The translations under genes were made by a program, and so were the position numbers. A stretch of DNA of 56,174 nt from 66-474 sp051961995 (GTDB lineage Bacteria; Pseudomonadota; Gammaproteobacteria; Xanthomonadales; Rhodanobacteraceae): the NCBI GenBank assembly GCA_051961995.1, contig JBQCCR010000082.1, positions 1 through 56,174 of the forward strand, given 5' to 3'. Positions 23,117 to 32,710 of this stretch are shown here, one piece after another. The stretch's first letter is position 1. Every line of letters starts with the position of its first letter. The notes under the pieces were generated by a model. The model ran no database searches, was not told the origin of the DNA, and saw nothing but the letters and a program-made list of their open reading frames with translations.

Positions 23117-25473
23117 TGCAGATAACTGGGGATGATGCCATGACCGCAAGACCCGCTCATCACATCGGCCACGCGCAGGCGGGCCTCGCCCGCCGACAGC
23201 GGGCGTCCGCCCGCACGCTGACGGTGATAGCCGCGTTGTTCGGCCTGCTGCTCGCGGTTCCGGCCTTCGCCGCGAACACGCTGCAGGACGTCAGCTCCAC
23301 GCAACTGCCGGATGGCAAGGTGCAGTTGACCTTGAAATTCGCGCAGCCGGCCAGCGCGCCGAATGCGTTCAGCACCGCCACCCCTCCGCGCATCGCACTG
23401 GATTTTGCTGATACCCACAATGCTCTGAGCCAACGCCGGGTCGCGGTGAACAGCGGGTCAACATCGTCGGTTACCGCGGTGGAAGCCGGCGATCGCACCC
23501 GGGTGGTCGTGGACCTCAACCAGCCGTCGCCCTACTTCACCCGAGTGGACGGCAACGATGTGATCGTGACCATCGGTGACGGCATGAGCATGGCTTCGGC
23601 CGGAGCGCAGCCTGCGCTTGCGCCGGTGCCGCCGGCGTCGCCCAGCCAGATGGCCTTGGCCACGGCCGCCACCGATCCCAGCAAGACGGTGCCGATGTCG
23701 GCCGGCAATGTCATCAATACGGTGGACTTCCGCCGCGGCGATCACGGTGCGGGCAAGCTGGTGATCAGCTTCAGCGCGCCCGGTGCGGCCACCAGCATGC
23801 ACGAGCAGGGCGACCACGCCATCATTGATATCAGCGGCGCGCGTCTGGCGGCCTCACAGGCGCGCCGATTGGACGTGACCGATTTCGCCACCCCGGTCCG
23901 CAGCGTCACGACCCGCGCCACTCCCGGCGGCGCGCAGATTGACGTGTTGACCAATGGATTGACCACACCGGCGGGTTACCAGAGCGGTGACCAGTACGTG
24001 GTCGAATTCGCACCGCCCAAGCAGGATGCATCCAGCCTGATCGGAGCGCCCAGGCCGATCGTTTACAAGGGCGGCAAGGTCACCTTCAACTTCCAGGACA
24101 TCCCGGTGCGCTCGGTGCTGCAACTGCTGGCCGATGTGTCGGGAACCAACATCGTCGCGTCCGACAGCGTGCAGGGCAACGTCACCCTGCGGCTGGTCAA
24201 CGTGCCGTGGGATCAGGCGCTGGATGTAATCCTGCGCGCCAAGAACCTGGACAAGCGCACCGACGGCAACGTGATCTGGGTGGCGCCGCAGCAGGAGTTG
24301 GCGGCCTATGAGCAGAATGTGGCCGAAGCACGGCTCAAGGAACTCGACAACGCCGCACTGGTTTCGGATTACATCCCGATCTCGTACGGCAAGGCGTCTG
24401 ACATCGCCAAGCTGCTGACGTCCAGCAGCTTGACCAATCAGACGGGCGGCGGCGGTGGCAATACCCAGCGCGGCTTCCTCTCCGGCCGCGGCAGCGTGAC
24501 CTTCGACGACCGCACCAACACCCTGCTGGTCAACGACACCCCGGAAAAGGTGCAAGAGATCCGGCAACTCGTGGCGGTGCTGGACAAACCGGTGCAGCAG
24601 GTCCTGATCGAGGCACGCGTGGTGATCGCGACCGACAACTTCACCCGCGAGTTGGGCGCCAAGTTGGGCTTCGACACTTTCGGAAGGAGTGGCCGCCAGA
24701 CCATCTTCGGCGCACCCACGACGAATGACATTTCTGCCCTTAGCAAGAGCGTTGCGGCCCAGCACGATGCCATTCTCAAGAACATCACCCCGGTTTCCCA
24801 GGGCGGTACTGCAACGCCGGCCATTCCGCCCGGTATCACCTTCCCGGGTGGCCTGAACGTCAATCTGCCGTCCACCACCCAAGGCACCAGCAGTTTTGCA
24901 ATCGGTATCCTGTCCGGGCATTACATGCTGGACCTGGAACTCTCGGCCGCACAGCTTGAGGGCCGTAGCGAAACCATTTCCGAACCCAAGGTGATCACCG
25001 CCAACCAGCAGGAAGCGGTGATTGATCAAGGCCAGGAGATCGGTTACGTGACCTTCCAGAATTCTGGCGGTGGTGGTGCTGGCGGTGCAGGCACTGCGAC
25101 CGTGCAGTTCAAGGATGCCGTGCTGGAGCTGCGCGTCACGCCGACGATCACCGCCGACAACCGCGTGTTCATGCAGTTGAAGGTGAAGAAGGATGCGATC
25201 AATTCGCTGGTGCCGAATCCGGGCGGCGGCTTCGTGCCGCAGCTGGACAAGCGCGAAATAGATACTTCGGTGCTGGTGGACAATGGCCAGACCGTAGTCC
25301 TGGGCGGCGTGTATGAGTTCCAGAAGAGCACCGACATCAGCAAGGTGCCGTTCCTGGGCGATATCCCGGTGCTTGGCGCCTTGTTCCGCGACAAGAAGAA
25401 CATCAACAACAAGGCGCAGCTGCTGATCTTCGTCACCCCGCGCATCCTGGGGCAGGACACCGTGATGCAATAG
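23113..25473 (+). CDS. pilQ: Type IV pilus secretin PilQ
   Basis: 786 residues from ATG 23113; in-frame ATGs at 23116 and 23140 are alternatives, and the last has the better GGGGATG spacing. A signal peptide ends near residue 53 (VPAFA). Two AMIN domains (about 57-150 and 200-300) should bind peptidoglycan, separated by an Ala/Pro linker. An STN/N0 domain (about 320-380), N1 (GRGSVTFDDRTNTLLVND) and the secretin channel (VQQVLIEARVVIATDNFTRE to PVLGALFRDKKNINNKAQLL) follow. It forms the outer-membrane pore for the pilus. It closes the operon, with a strong terminator 25 bases later. Confidence 0.96.
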   Translation: MMQITGDDAMTARPAHHIGHAQAGLARRQRASARTLTVIAALFGLLLAVPAFAANTLQDVSSTQLPDGKVQLTLKFAQPASAPNAFSTATPPRIALDFADTHNALSQRRVAVNSGSTSSVTAVEAGDRTRVVVDLNQPSPYFTRVDGNDVIVTIGDGMSMASAGAQPALAPVPPASPSQMALATAATDPSKTVPMSAGNVINTVDFRRGDHGAGKLVISFSAPGAATSMHEQGDHAIIDISGARLAASQARRLDVTDFATPVRSVTTRATPGGAQIDVLTNGLTTPAGYQSGDQYVVEFAPPKQDASSLIGAPRPIVYKGGKVTFNFQDIPVRSVLQLLADVSGTNIVASDSVQGNVTLRLVNVPWDQALDVILRAKNLDKRTDGNVIWVAPQQELAAYEQNVAEARLKELDNAALVSDYIPISYGKASDIAKLLTSSSLTNQTGGGGGNTQRGFLSGRGSVTFDDRTNTLLVNDTPEKVQEIRQLVAVLDKPVQQVLIEARVVIATDNFTRELGAKLGFDTFGRSGRQTIFGAPTTNDISALSKSVAAQHDAILKNITPVSQGGTATPAIPPGITFPGGLNVNLPSTTQGTSSFAIGILSGHYMLDLELSAAQLEGRSETISEPKVITANQQEAVIDQGQEIGYVTFQNSGGGGAGGAGTATVQFKDAVLELRVTPTITADNRVFMQLKVKKDAINSLVPNPGGGFVPQLDKREIDTSVLVDNGQTVVLGGVYEFQKSTDISKVPFLGDIPVLGALFRDKKNINNKAQLLIFVTPRILGQDTVMQ

Positions 25474-25497
25474 CGTCCCGCAGGCATGCAACCGAAA

Positions 25498-25527
25498 CGG
25501 CGCGGCTCAAACCGCGCCGTTTTTTTT
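25498..25527 (+). terminator. Rho-independent terminator of pilMNOPQ
   Basis: CGGCGCGG-CTCAAA-CCGCGCCG followed by eight T: a perfect 8-bp stem with a 6-base loop, 25 bases after the pilQ stop. This is the clearest terminator in the window. Confidence 0.92.
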
Positions 25528-25582
25528 GACCCCTCCCCCGGGTTCGCAAAACTTTCCCGCCTGGTTGTGGTCAACTAGGCGC

Positions 25583-26638
25583 ATGTCCAGCCATTCTGTC
25601 CTGACATCAGCCGATTCCGGCGCACCCGATTCCGCCCCTGTCGCCGCTCACGGCGAGGCGCTTGCGTCCAGTGAACTGACGGCCCGCTTCGCCGCCTTGC
25701 GCCGCGCGCTGGACGAGGAAGTGATCGGTCAGAGCGCGCTCACCGAACGACTGCTGATCGCCTTGCTCGCCGATGGCCACCTGCTGGTGGAAGGTGCGCC
25801 GGGCCTGGCGAAGACCACCGCGGTCAAGGCATTGGCCTCGCGTATCGAGGCGGACTTCCACCGCATCCAGTTCACGCCGGACCTGCTGCCCGCCGACCTC
25901 ACCGGTACCGACGTGCTGCGGCCGCAAACCGGTCTGTTCGAGTTCGAGCGCGGGCCGCTGTTCCACAACCTGGTGCTCGCCGACGAGATCAATCGTGCGC
26001 CGGCCAAGGTGCAATCGGCGTTGCTGGAAGCGATGGCCGAACGCCAAGTCACCATCGGCCGGCGTTCGTGGCCGCTGCCGAAATTGTTCCTGGTGATGGC
26101 GACGCAGAACCCGATCGAGCAGGAAGGCACGTTTCCGCTCCCGGAAGCGCAACTCGATCGCTTCCTGATGCACGTGCCGGTGCACTACCCGCAAGCAGGC
26201 TCCGAACGCGCGATCCTGAAACTGGCGCGCGAGCGCACGCGCGCGGATCTGGCCGAACATGCGGTACCGAAACGTCTGCTCTCGCAAAGTGACGTGTTCG
26301 CCGCGCGCGCGCAGGTGCTGGATATCCATCTGGCGGACGGGCTCGAGGAATATATCGTCCAGCTGGTGCTGTCCACGCGCGATCCGCGTCCGTACGACCT
26401 GAAGCTCGGCGGCAAGATCGCCTGGGGCGCAAGCCCGCGCGCCACGATCGCGCTGGAACGCAGCGCGCGAGCACGCGCGTGGTTGCTCGGCCGCGATTAC
26501 GTGTTGCCGGAAGACGTGCAGGCACTCGCACCCGATGTGCTGCGTCATCGCGTGCTGCTGGGCTACGAAGCGGAAGCCGAAGGCATGCGCGTGGACGACG
26601 TGGTGATGCGCTTGCTGGAACGCGTACCACTGCCTTGA
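25583..26638 (+). CDS. MoxR-type AAA+ ATPase
   Basis: 351 residues from ATG 25583 (the frame is open to 25526). Walker A is EGAPGLAKTTAV, Walker B LVLADEINRAPAKVQSALLE, sensor 1 MATQNPIEQEGTFPLPEAQL, and the Arg-finger region DRFLMHVPVHYP. The C-terminal lid helix has the MoxR sensor 2 (GASPRATIALERSARARAWL). MoxR proteins act as chaperone-like ATPases for VWA proteins encoded next to them, as here. It is the first of a six-gene operon (25583-32628) with tight spacing: 6 bases to the next gene, then 4-base overlaps. Confidence 0.94.
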   Translation: MSSHSVLTSADSGAPDSAPVAAHGEALASSELTARFAALRRALDEEVIGQSALTERLLIALLADGHLLVEGAPGLAKTTAVKALASRIEADFHRIQFTPDLLPADLTGTDVLRPQTGLFEFERGPLFHNLVLADEINRAPAKVQSALLEAMAERQVTIGRRSWPLPKLFLVMATQNPIEQEGTFPLPEAQLDRFLMHVPVHYPQAGSERAILKLARERTRADLAEHAVPKRLLSQSDVFAARAQVLDIHLADGLEEYIVQLVLSTRDPRPYDLKLGGKIAWGASPRATIALERSARARAWLLGRDYVLPEDVQALAPDVLRHRVLLGYEAEAEGMRVDDVVMRLLERVPLP

Positions 26639-26644
26639 GTCAGA

Positions 26645-27565
26645 ATGGATGGCGGGAATGCCAATGAAGGCGTGACCACGGTCAAGCTCGCGGAGCTGGT
26701 CGCGTTGCGCGGTCACTCCATGCGGCTGCGCGCCACCCGCGCAAGAATGCAAACGCCGATGGCCGGGGCACATACTTCGCACCTGCGCGGCCGCGGCATG
26801 GATTACGCCGAGTCGCGCGTGTACCAGCCAGGCGACGATGCGCGCGCGATTGACTGGCGGCGCACCGCCCGCAGCGGCCGGGTCCACACCAAGCTGTTTC
26901 GCGAGGAGCGCGAGCGCAGCCTGCTGCTGCTGATGGACACGCATGCCTCGATGCATTTCGGAACGCGCGTGCGTTTCAAGTCGGTGCAAGCCGCGCGTGC
27001 GGCGGCGCTGGCGGCCTGGAGCGCGGCGCGCGCCGGCGATCGCATCGGCGCACTGGCGTTCGGCGCGGTGCGCGATGCGGTGGATCCGCACGGCGGGGAT
27101 CGCGGCGTGCTGGCCGTGCTTGGCGCGCTCGCGCGCTGGGACAAACTGCCGGGTAATGATTATGAATCGCTTTCGGCCGCACTGTTGCGTGCGCAGCGAC
27201 TGGTGTTGCCAGGCAGCCGCGTGCTGCTGATCTCGGATGGATTGTGCGTGGATGAAGGCGCGCGCGCGATGCTGCTCAAGCTGGCGGGACGCAGCGAGGT
27301 GCGCGTGCTGATCATCGCCGATGCGCTGGAGCTGAGTGCGCCACCTGCCGGAACCTACGGCTTCGAGACTCCGCAGGGGCGCGTGCAGGCGGTCTTGCAC
27401 GGGTCGGCGCAACGGCTGCAATTCCGCGACAACCTGGCACGCGGGCACCGAGCGCTCGCCGCGCTATGCGATAACTGCGGCGTGCGCTGGCGCCGGATCG
27501 CCGGCGGCGAAGATCCTTCGCCGGCGCTCGCGGCATTGCTCGACCCGCGCCGGTACCAGCGATGA
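26645..27565 (+). CDS. DUF58 domain protein
   Basis: 306 residues. The DUF58 signature is GRGMDYAESRVYQPGDDARAI then DWRRTARSG (about residues 51-80). A VWA-like core follows, with LLLLMDTHASMHFGTRVRFK in place of the classic D-x-S-x-S, and GSRVLLISDGL. There is no membrane segment, so this is the short soluble version found in Bat-type operons. It presumably works with the MoxR ATPase at the inner membrane; the substrate is unknown. It overlaps the next gene by 4 bases. Confidence 0.9.
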   Translation: MDGGNANEGVTTVKLAELVALRGHSMRLRATRARMQTPMAGAHTSHLRGRGMDYAESRVYQPGDDARAIDWRRTARSGRVHTKLFREERERSLLLLMDTHASMHFGTRVRFKSVQAARAAALAAWSAARAGDRIGALAFGAVRDAVDPHGGDRGVLAVLGALARWDKLPGNDYESLSAALLRAQRLVLPGSRVLLISDGLCVDEGARAMLLKLAGRSEVRVLIIADALELSAPPAGTYGFETPQGRVQAVLHGSAQRLQFRDNLARGHRALAALCDNCGVRWRRIAGGEDPSPALAALLDPRRYQR

Positions 27566-28041
27566 ACGCATCCGGCCCGGCCCTGCGTGACATCCACGTG
27601 CCGACGGTGTCCTGGTGGCCGCCGGCGATCGGCTGGTGGCTGCTCGCCGCCCTGGCCTTGATCGCGATCGTCGCCGGCGTGTTGCTTGTGATCCGCTACC
27701 GTCGCCGGCTGCATCCGCGTCGCGCGGCACGGCGCGAACTCGAGGCGCTGGCCGCGCGCTACGCCCGGGATCGCGATACGCATGCCCTCGCCGCGGGACT
27801 TTCGAAGTTGCTGCGAAGGATTGCGTTGCTCATCGAACCCGCCGCGGCGGCGCGGGGTTCGCCCGGGTGGCGCGCTTTCCTTGAAAGCCGTGCACCCGGT
27901 GCATTCGACGATGCGCAACTGCTCACGCTGCTGGAGGCGCCGTATCGCGCGCAGGCGGTGTTGGATGCCGAGGCGTTGCTTTCGGCAACGCGCATCTGGT
28001 GCGAACGTGCGTTGCGCAAGGGAGTGCAATCACCCGCATGA
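27562..28041 (+). CDS. DUF4381 family membrane protein
   Basis: 159 residues. The start has LRDIHVPTVSWWPPAIGWW, a DUF4381 hallmark, then one membrane helix (about 25-43, LLAALALIAIVAGVLLVIRY) and an Arg-rich cytoplasmic helical domain (RRAARRELEALAARYARD, AAGLSKLLRRIALLI, GSPGWRAFLE). Members are always linked to MoxR/VWA operons; the biochemical role is not established. The ATG overlaps the DUF58 stop and its own stop overlaps the VWA gene. Confidence 0.88.
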   Translation: MNASGPALRDIHVPTVSWWPPAIGWWLLAALALIAIVAGVLLVIRYRRRLHPRRAARRELEALAARYARDRDTHALAAGLSKLLRRIALLIEPAAAARGSPGWRAFLESRAPGAFDDAQLLTLLEAPYRAQAVLDAEALLSATRIWCERALRKGVQSPA

Positions 28042-29012
28042 TCCATTTCGCCTGGCCATGGATGTTCGCGTTGCTGCCGCTGCCATTGCTGGCCTGGTGG
28101 CTGCTGCCACCTGCGCCGGCGGCGGCCATGCGCCTGCCACACCGGATCGTCTCCACGCGCGCGCGCTCGCACGACGCCAGGCGTTGGCGTTTGCTTCCGG
28201 CAACGCTCGCGTGGCTGCTGGTGGTGACGGCGGCCGCGCGTCCGCAGCAAATCGCGCCACCGGAAGCACTGGTGCGCAGCGGTCGCGCGCTGATGCTGGC
28301 GGTGGATGTGTCCGGCAGCATGGCGATCCAGGACATGCCGCTCGGCACGCAGATGGTCAGCCGCTTCGCCGCGGTGAAGGCAATCGCAAGCGATTTCGTC
28401 GCACGGCGGCAGGGCGATGAGGTGGGCTTGGTGCTGTTCGGCACGCACGCCTATCTGCTGACACCACTGACCTTCGATGTAACGACCGTGGCCAAGCAGC
28501 TCGACGGTGCCGCGATCGGGCTCGCAGGTCGCGAAACCGCGCTCGGCGATGCCATCGTGCTGGCGACCAAACATCTTTCGAAGCTGCCCGCGCGTTCGCG
28601 CGTGCTGGTGCTGCTGACCGACGGCGTGAACACCGCCGGTGCGATTGCGCCGCTGCAGGCCGCGCAACTCGCCAAGGACGCCGGTGTGCACATCTACACG
28701 ATCGGCATCGGTTCGGCCGGTGGTGAAACGCTGAGCGTATTCGGCATGCAGGTCCCCGCGCCGGATCAGGACCTGGACATCTCCACGCTGAACTCGATCG
28801 CGCAGCAAACCGGCGGGAAATTCTTCCGCGCTTCGGATGCGGATCAGCTCGCCGACGCGTATCGCGCCATTGATGCGCTGGAGCCGCTGGCTCGTGGCAA
28901 TGCGCTGCTGCGTCCGCACCAGGAGCGCTATCCGTATCCGCTCGCGGCCGCGCTGCTGCTCGGCTTCGCGCTGCTGCCGTGGCGCAGCGCAATGCGGATG
29001 GTGACCGCATGA
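28038..29012 (+). CDS. VWA domain membrane protein (BatA-like)
   Basis: 324 residues from ATG 28038. Membrane helices are near 5-24 and 52-68, the VWA domain spans about 83-275, and a last helix lies near 298-314. The metal-ion site (MIDAS) is intact: D90-x-S92-x-S94 (LAVDVSGSMAIQDM), Thr in RETALGDAI, and Asp in LLTDGVNTAG. It should expose a metal-dependent binding domain on the periplasmic side, in a complex with MoxR, DUF58 and the next VWA protein. Stop and start codons overlap with the neighbours (ATGA). Confidence 0.93.
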   Translation: MIHFAWPWMFALLPLPLLAWWLLPPAPAAAMRLPHRIVSTRARSHDARRWRLLPATLAWLLVVTAAARPQQIAPPEALVRSGRALMLAVDVSGSMAIQDMPLGTQMVSRFAAVKAIASDFVARRQGDEVGLVLFGTHAYLLTPLTFDVTTVAKQLDGAAIGLAGRETALGDAIVLATKHLSKLPARSRVLVLLTDGVNTAGAIAPLQAAQLAKDAGVHIYTIGIGSAGGETLSVFGMQVPAPDQDLDISTLNSIAQQTGGKFFRASDADQLADAYRAIDALEPLARGNALLRPHQERYPYPLAAALLLGFALLPWRSAMRMVTA

Positions 29013-30907
29013 TCGCGCTGCATTTCCTGCGGCCGTGGTGGTGGCTGGCTCTGCTGCCGCTCCCATTCGTGCTGTACGCGCTCGCGCGCAGCGGAGGCGG
29101 TCGCGCTGCGCTGGCCCGGTTGGCCGACGCCACGTTGCTGCCACATCTGCTGCAGGATGCCGGCGCCCGCAGACATTGGGCGCTGGCGATAGCGGGCCTG
29201 GTTTGGTTGCTCGCGGTGGCCGCGCTTTCCGGACCGGCGTGGCAGCGCGCGCCGACACCGCTCTACGCCAATGGTGCGGCGCGCGTGGTCGCGCTGTCGT
29301 TGTCCGGCGACATGCGCGCGCAGGATCTGAAACCCGACCGGATGGCCCGCGCGCGTTACGCAGTGCGCGACTTGCTTGATGGTGCCGGTGATGCACGCGT
29401 GGCGCTGGTCGGTTACGCCGGCGACGCCTTCGTGGTCGCGCCACTGACGCCGGACAAGCAAACCGTGTTGAACCTGCTGGATGCACTGAGCCCGGACGTG
29501 ATGCCCGCGCCCGGGAACAATGGTGCGCACGCGATCGAGCAATCGCTGGCGCTGTTGCAGCAGGCGCACATCAGCGGTGGCGAGATCGTGCTGGTGACCG
29601 ACGATGCCGATCGCGCGGCGGTGGCCGCCGCGCGCAAGGCCCGCGCGGGCGGCGTACGCGTGGACGTGCTCGGTATCGGCACACGTCAGGGCGCGCCGGT
29701 GCCGCTGCCGGAAGGCGGCTTCGCTCACGACGGCAGCGTCGTGCACATCGCGCAGCGCAGCGACGGTGCATTGCGCGACGTGGCCAATGCCGGCGGTGGA
29801 GTTTATGCCCCGCTGCAGCAGGACGGCAGTGGTGTGGCCGCGCTCGGTGCGCCGGCCGCGACCCAGGGCTCGGATGCCGCGCACCAGAGGGCCAATGTCT
29901 GGCGCGATGGCGGCGCGTGGCTGCTGATTCCGCTGCTGCCGCTGGTGGCGCTCGCGTTTCGGCGCGGCTGGCTGTGTGTGCTGGCGCTGGTGTTCGTCAC
30001 GCCTTTCGCGCATGCCTCCGCGTGGGACGCGCTGTGGGCACGGCCCGATCAGCGCGCGGCGCAAGCATTGCATCGTGGCGATTATGCGCAAGCCGGAAAA
30101 CTTGCACGCGATCCGCAGCTGAAGGGCGTGGCGGCGTATCGCGCGGACGATTACGCGCGCGCGGAAAAGTATTTCGCGCAGGGCGACACGGCGCGTTCCG
30201 CCTACAACCTTGGCAACGCCCTGGCGAAGTCCGGCCAATACCAGCAGGCGATCGCGGCCTACGATCGCGCCTTGCAGCGCGATCCGCAGTTCGCCGACGC
30301 GCGTGCCAATCGCGAGGCGGTGTCCGATTGGCTCAAGCAGCATCCCCGGCGACCGCAGCAGGCAGGCAGTCAGGGTGCGCAAGGCCAGCAGTCTTCCGGC
30401 AATCCGCAGCGCGGCAACGATTCGGCATCCTCTGCCGATTCGCAGCAAGCCTCTACGCAAGACGACCAGCATGGAAGCGGCAAGGATTCGCGCAACCAGC
30501 GCGCGCAGGCGGGCGCCAACCATGGACGTTCCAGTGATGCGCAGAACGCCGACAGCGCCGCAGGCAAGGCGGCCAAGGGCGGGCAGGGCGCAGGCGACAG
30601 CGGTGCATCGCTCGCCGAAGATGCGCAACAGCGCGCGCAGTTGGCGCGTGCACGGCAGGCGCTGAAACAGGAGTTGGCGAAACAACAAACCCTCGGCGCC
30701 GCCAAGGGAAAGCCCGATTCTTCACGCAACCCGCAAGGCGCTTACGCGCTGGGCTCGAGCGCACCGGGTGATGACGTAGGCAAGTTCAATCCGCAGCAGC
30801 GCGCCATGCTCAATGCCGTGCCGGACGATCCCGGCGCGTTGCTGCGGCGCAAATTCATGCTGGAGTGGCAGCGCCGGCACGGCCAGCAACCGGACGAGGG
30901 CCAATGA
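29009..30907 (+). CDS. VWA-TPR membrane protein (BatB/BatC fusion-like) with degenerate MIDAS
   Basis: 632 residues from ATG 29009. Helices near 8-26 and 57-74, a VWA domain (about 91-290), helices near 298-332, TPR repeats (about 385-440: YNLGNALAKSGQYQQAIAAY then DRALQRDP), and a disordered Gln/Ser/Gly-rich end. The usual D-x-S-x-S is S97-L-S99-G-D101 (VVALSLSGDM) and the usual Gly-Thr is GNNGAH, so metal binding is probably lost, in contrast to the intact preceding protein. The AQDLKPDR after the motif is typical of BatB. It sits in the operon between BatA-like and BatD-like genes with 4-base overlaps. Confidence 0.92.
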   Translation: MIALHFLRPWWWLALLPLPFVLYALARSGGGRAALARLADATLLPHLLQDAGARRHWALAIAGLVWLLAVAALSGPAWQRAPTPLYANGAARVVALSLSGDMRAQDLKPDRMARARYAVRDLLDGAGDARVALVGYAGDAFVVAPLTPDKQTVLNLLDALSPDVMPAPGNNGAHAIEQSLALLQQAHISGGEIVLVTDDADRAAVAAARKARAGGVRVDVLGIGTRQGAPVPLPEGGFAHDGSVVHIAQRSDGALRDVANAGGGVYAPLQQDGSGVAALGAPAATQGSDAAHQRANVWRDGGAWLLIPLLPLVALAFRRGWLCVLALVFVTPFAHASAWDALWARPDQRAAQALHRGDYAQAGKLARDPQLKGVAAYRADDYARAEKYFAQGDTARSAYNLGNALAKSGQYQQAIAAYDRALQRDPQFADARANREAVSDWLKQHPRRPQQAGSQGAQGQQSSGNPQRGNDSASSADSQQASTQDDQHGSGKDSRNQRAQAGANHGRSSDAQNADSAAGKAAKGGQGAGDSGASLAEDAQQRAQLARARQALKQELAKQQTLGAAKGKPDSSRNPQGAYALGSSAPGDDVGKFNPQQRAMLNAVPDDPGALLRRKFMLEWQRRHGQQPDEGQ

Positions 30908-32628
30908 TGTTGCGCCGCGTACTCCTCATCCTGTCGTTGCTGTTGCTGGTGCCTTTTGCGCGCGCAGCGGATCCTTCGAGCGGCCCTTCGGCGGGCTCAG
31001 GGCAGGGTCTTCACGCTTTTCTCGACCGCGATCACGCCGCGCTTGGCGACACCGTCACCTTGAACATCGAAGGGCCGGATGCGCTGTCCGCGCGACCGGA
31101 TCTTTCGCCGCTGCAGAATGACTTCGATGTGCTGGGCACCTCCAGTTCGAGCAATGTGCAGATCATCAACGGCACTTCGCGCAGCACCACGCAATTGGGC
31201 ATCGCCTTGCGGCCCAAGCATGCCGGCACGCTTGCGATCCCTGCGTTGCAGATCGGCGGCGAACGCACCCAGCCGCTCACCTTGCAGGTCACGCCCGCGC
31301 CAACCGGCGCGCAGGGCGGGCCGGGCGATCCGGCATTCCTGGAGGCGAGCGTCAGTACGCCGGCCCCATATGTCGGGCAGCAGGACGTGTACACCTTGAA
31401 GCTGTTCTATGCCGGCAGCCTCACCGGCGGGCAACTGGAAGATCCGCAGGCCGACGCCGCGCAAGTGATCCATCTCAATGGCGACACGCGTTACCAGACC
31501 ACGCGCAACGGCCAGACCTATCAGGTGGTCGAGCGCCATTACGCGTTGGTGCCCGAGCGCAGCGGGCGCATCGTGGTGCGCGGGCCCACATTCATGGGCC
31601 AGATGCTCAGTGGGGGAGGCAACGATCCATTCGACAGCTTCTTCGACGACGGCAAGCCGGTACAGGCGCGGGCCGACGACATCACGCTGGACGTGCGCGC
31701 CGCGCCCGTCGGCGCGGGCACGCCGTGGCTGCCGGCGCAATCGGTACAGTTGAAATTGAGCGGGTTGCCGAACGGCGGCCAGATCAAACTGGGCGAGCCC
31801 CTGAGCCTGACCTTGAGCGTGGACGCGCTTGGCGCGCCCGCGGATCGTCTGCCGGAACCGCAATTGCCGCCGCTGGATGGCGCGCGCGTGTATCCGGACA
31901 AGACGCAAGATGCGACCCGCGACGATGGCCACTGGCTGCATGGCACCCGCACGCGCAGTTTCGCGATCGTGCCCAATCGGGCGGGGCAACTGACCATCCC
32001 GGCGATCACCCTGAACTGGTGGAACGTGGCGCAGGATCGCGCGGAACAGGCGCGCGTACCGGCGCATACGCTCACCGTCATCGGCGCAGCAAGCGGCAAT
32101 GCCGCAACGCACGCGCCACCGACCGCTTCAGGTGCGGGGATCACCCCGGCAGCCCCGATCGCTGAACCCAATCACGAAGCGCTGTGGCGTGTCATCGCGA
32201 TCGCATCCCTCGCGCTCTGGGCGATCGCCTTGACGGCGCTTGCCTGGTGGCGGTTCCAGCGGCGACGCAAGCCCGTGACCGGTGGAGCGGATCCGCCCGC
32301 GGCGTCGGACAGCGCGCGCGATCTTCACCGCCGAGCTATGCAGGCCGCGCGCGAAAACGACGTGGTGGCCTGCGAACGCACGCTGCTGGAGTGGGCGCGC
32401 GCGCTGCATCCACGCCTGAAAAATCCCGGCGAGTTGCACGACGAGCTGGCCGACGAACCGCAACGCACCGCGCTGGAACAACTGGAGCGCGTGCGCTGGA
32501 AGGGCGGCGACGCGCAAGCCGCATGTGCGGCGGTGGCAGAGGCGTTCGCCGCCGGATTCAGGTGGCGCGATACGCAGGCAGCCGTCAAACCGCAGGAGAC
32601 CTTGCCGCCGTTGTATCCCAATGCATGA
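30904..32628 (+). CDS. BatD family protein
   Basis: 574 residues from ATG 30904 (or 30907). A signal peptide (about 1-20, LLILSLLLLVPFARA) is followed by BatD Ig-like domains: VTLNIEG, LQNDFDVLGTSSSSNVQIIN, APYVGQQDVYTLKLFYAG, PERSGRIVVRGPTFMGQML. A membrane helix lies near 436-455 (IAIASLALWAIALTALAWW), with a C-terminal helical cytosolic part. BatD is the periplasmic partner of the Bat VWA proteins, linked in other bacteria to aerotolerance or envelope stress; its exact role here is inference. Last gene of the operon. Confidence 0.9.
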   Translation: MMLRRVLLILSLLLLVPFARAADPSSGPSAGSGQGLHAFLDRDHAALGDTVTLNIEGPDALSARPDLSPLQNDFDVLGTSSSSNVQIINGTSRSTTQLGIALRPKHAGTLAIPALQIGGERTQPLTLQVTPAPTGAQGGPGDPAFLEASVSTPAPYVGQQDVYTLKLFYAGSLTGGQLEDPQADAAQVIHLNGDTRYQTTRNGQTYQVVERHYALVPERSGRIVVRGPTFMGQMLSGGGNDPFDSFFDDGKPVQARADDITLDVRAAPVGAGTPWLPAQSVQLKLSGLPNGGQIKLGEPLSLTLSVDALGAPADRLPEPQLPPLDGARVYPDKTQDATRDDGHWLHGTRTRSFAIVPNRAGQLTIPAITLNWWNVAQDRAEQARVPAHTLTVIGAASGNAATHAPPTASGAGITPAAPIAEPNHEALWRVIAIASLALWAIALTALAWWRFQRRRKPVTGGADPPAASDSARDLHRRAMQAARENDVVACERTLLEWARALHPRLKNPGELHDELADEPQRTALEQLERVRWKGGDAQAACAAVAEAFAAGFRWRDTQAAVKPQETLPPLYPNA

Positions 32629-32633
32629 AGAGC

Positions 32634-32708
32634 GTTGAACGCGGATCAACACGAATGAACGCTGATAAGGTTTTATCCGTGGCGTTCCCCGCGAATCCGC
32701 GTCAAAAC
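32634..32708. repeat. Degenerate GCGGATnAACACGAATGAACG repeat between batD and the macro-domain gene
   Basis: The gap of 82 bases holds AACGCGGATCAACACGAATG then AACGCTGATAAGG, and an opposing TTATCCGTGGCGTTCCCCGC then GAATCCGCGT, giving imperfect inverted arms (CGCGGAT/ATCCGCG). It separates two convergent genes and might act as a bidirectional end signal. Such imperfect GCGGATGAACG units look like a dispersed intergenic family; no second copy is seen in this window. Confidence 0.5.
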
Positions 32709-32710
32709 TT

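Noticed and set aside
23854..25491. 545-residue open frame antisense to pilQ
   Set aside because: Shadow of the secretin gene; no domain motifs, and pilQ is in a clear operon.
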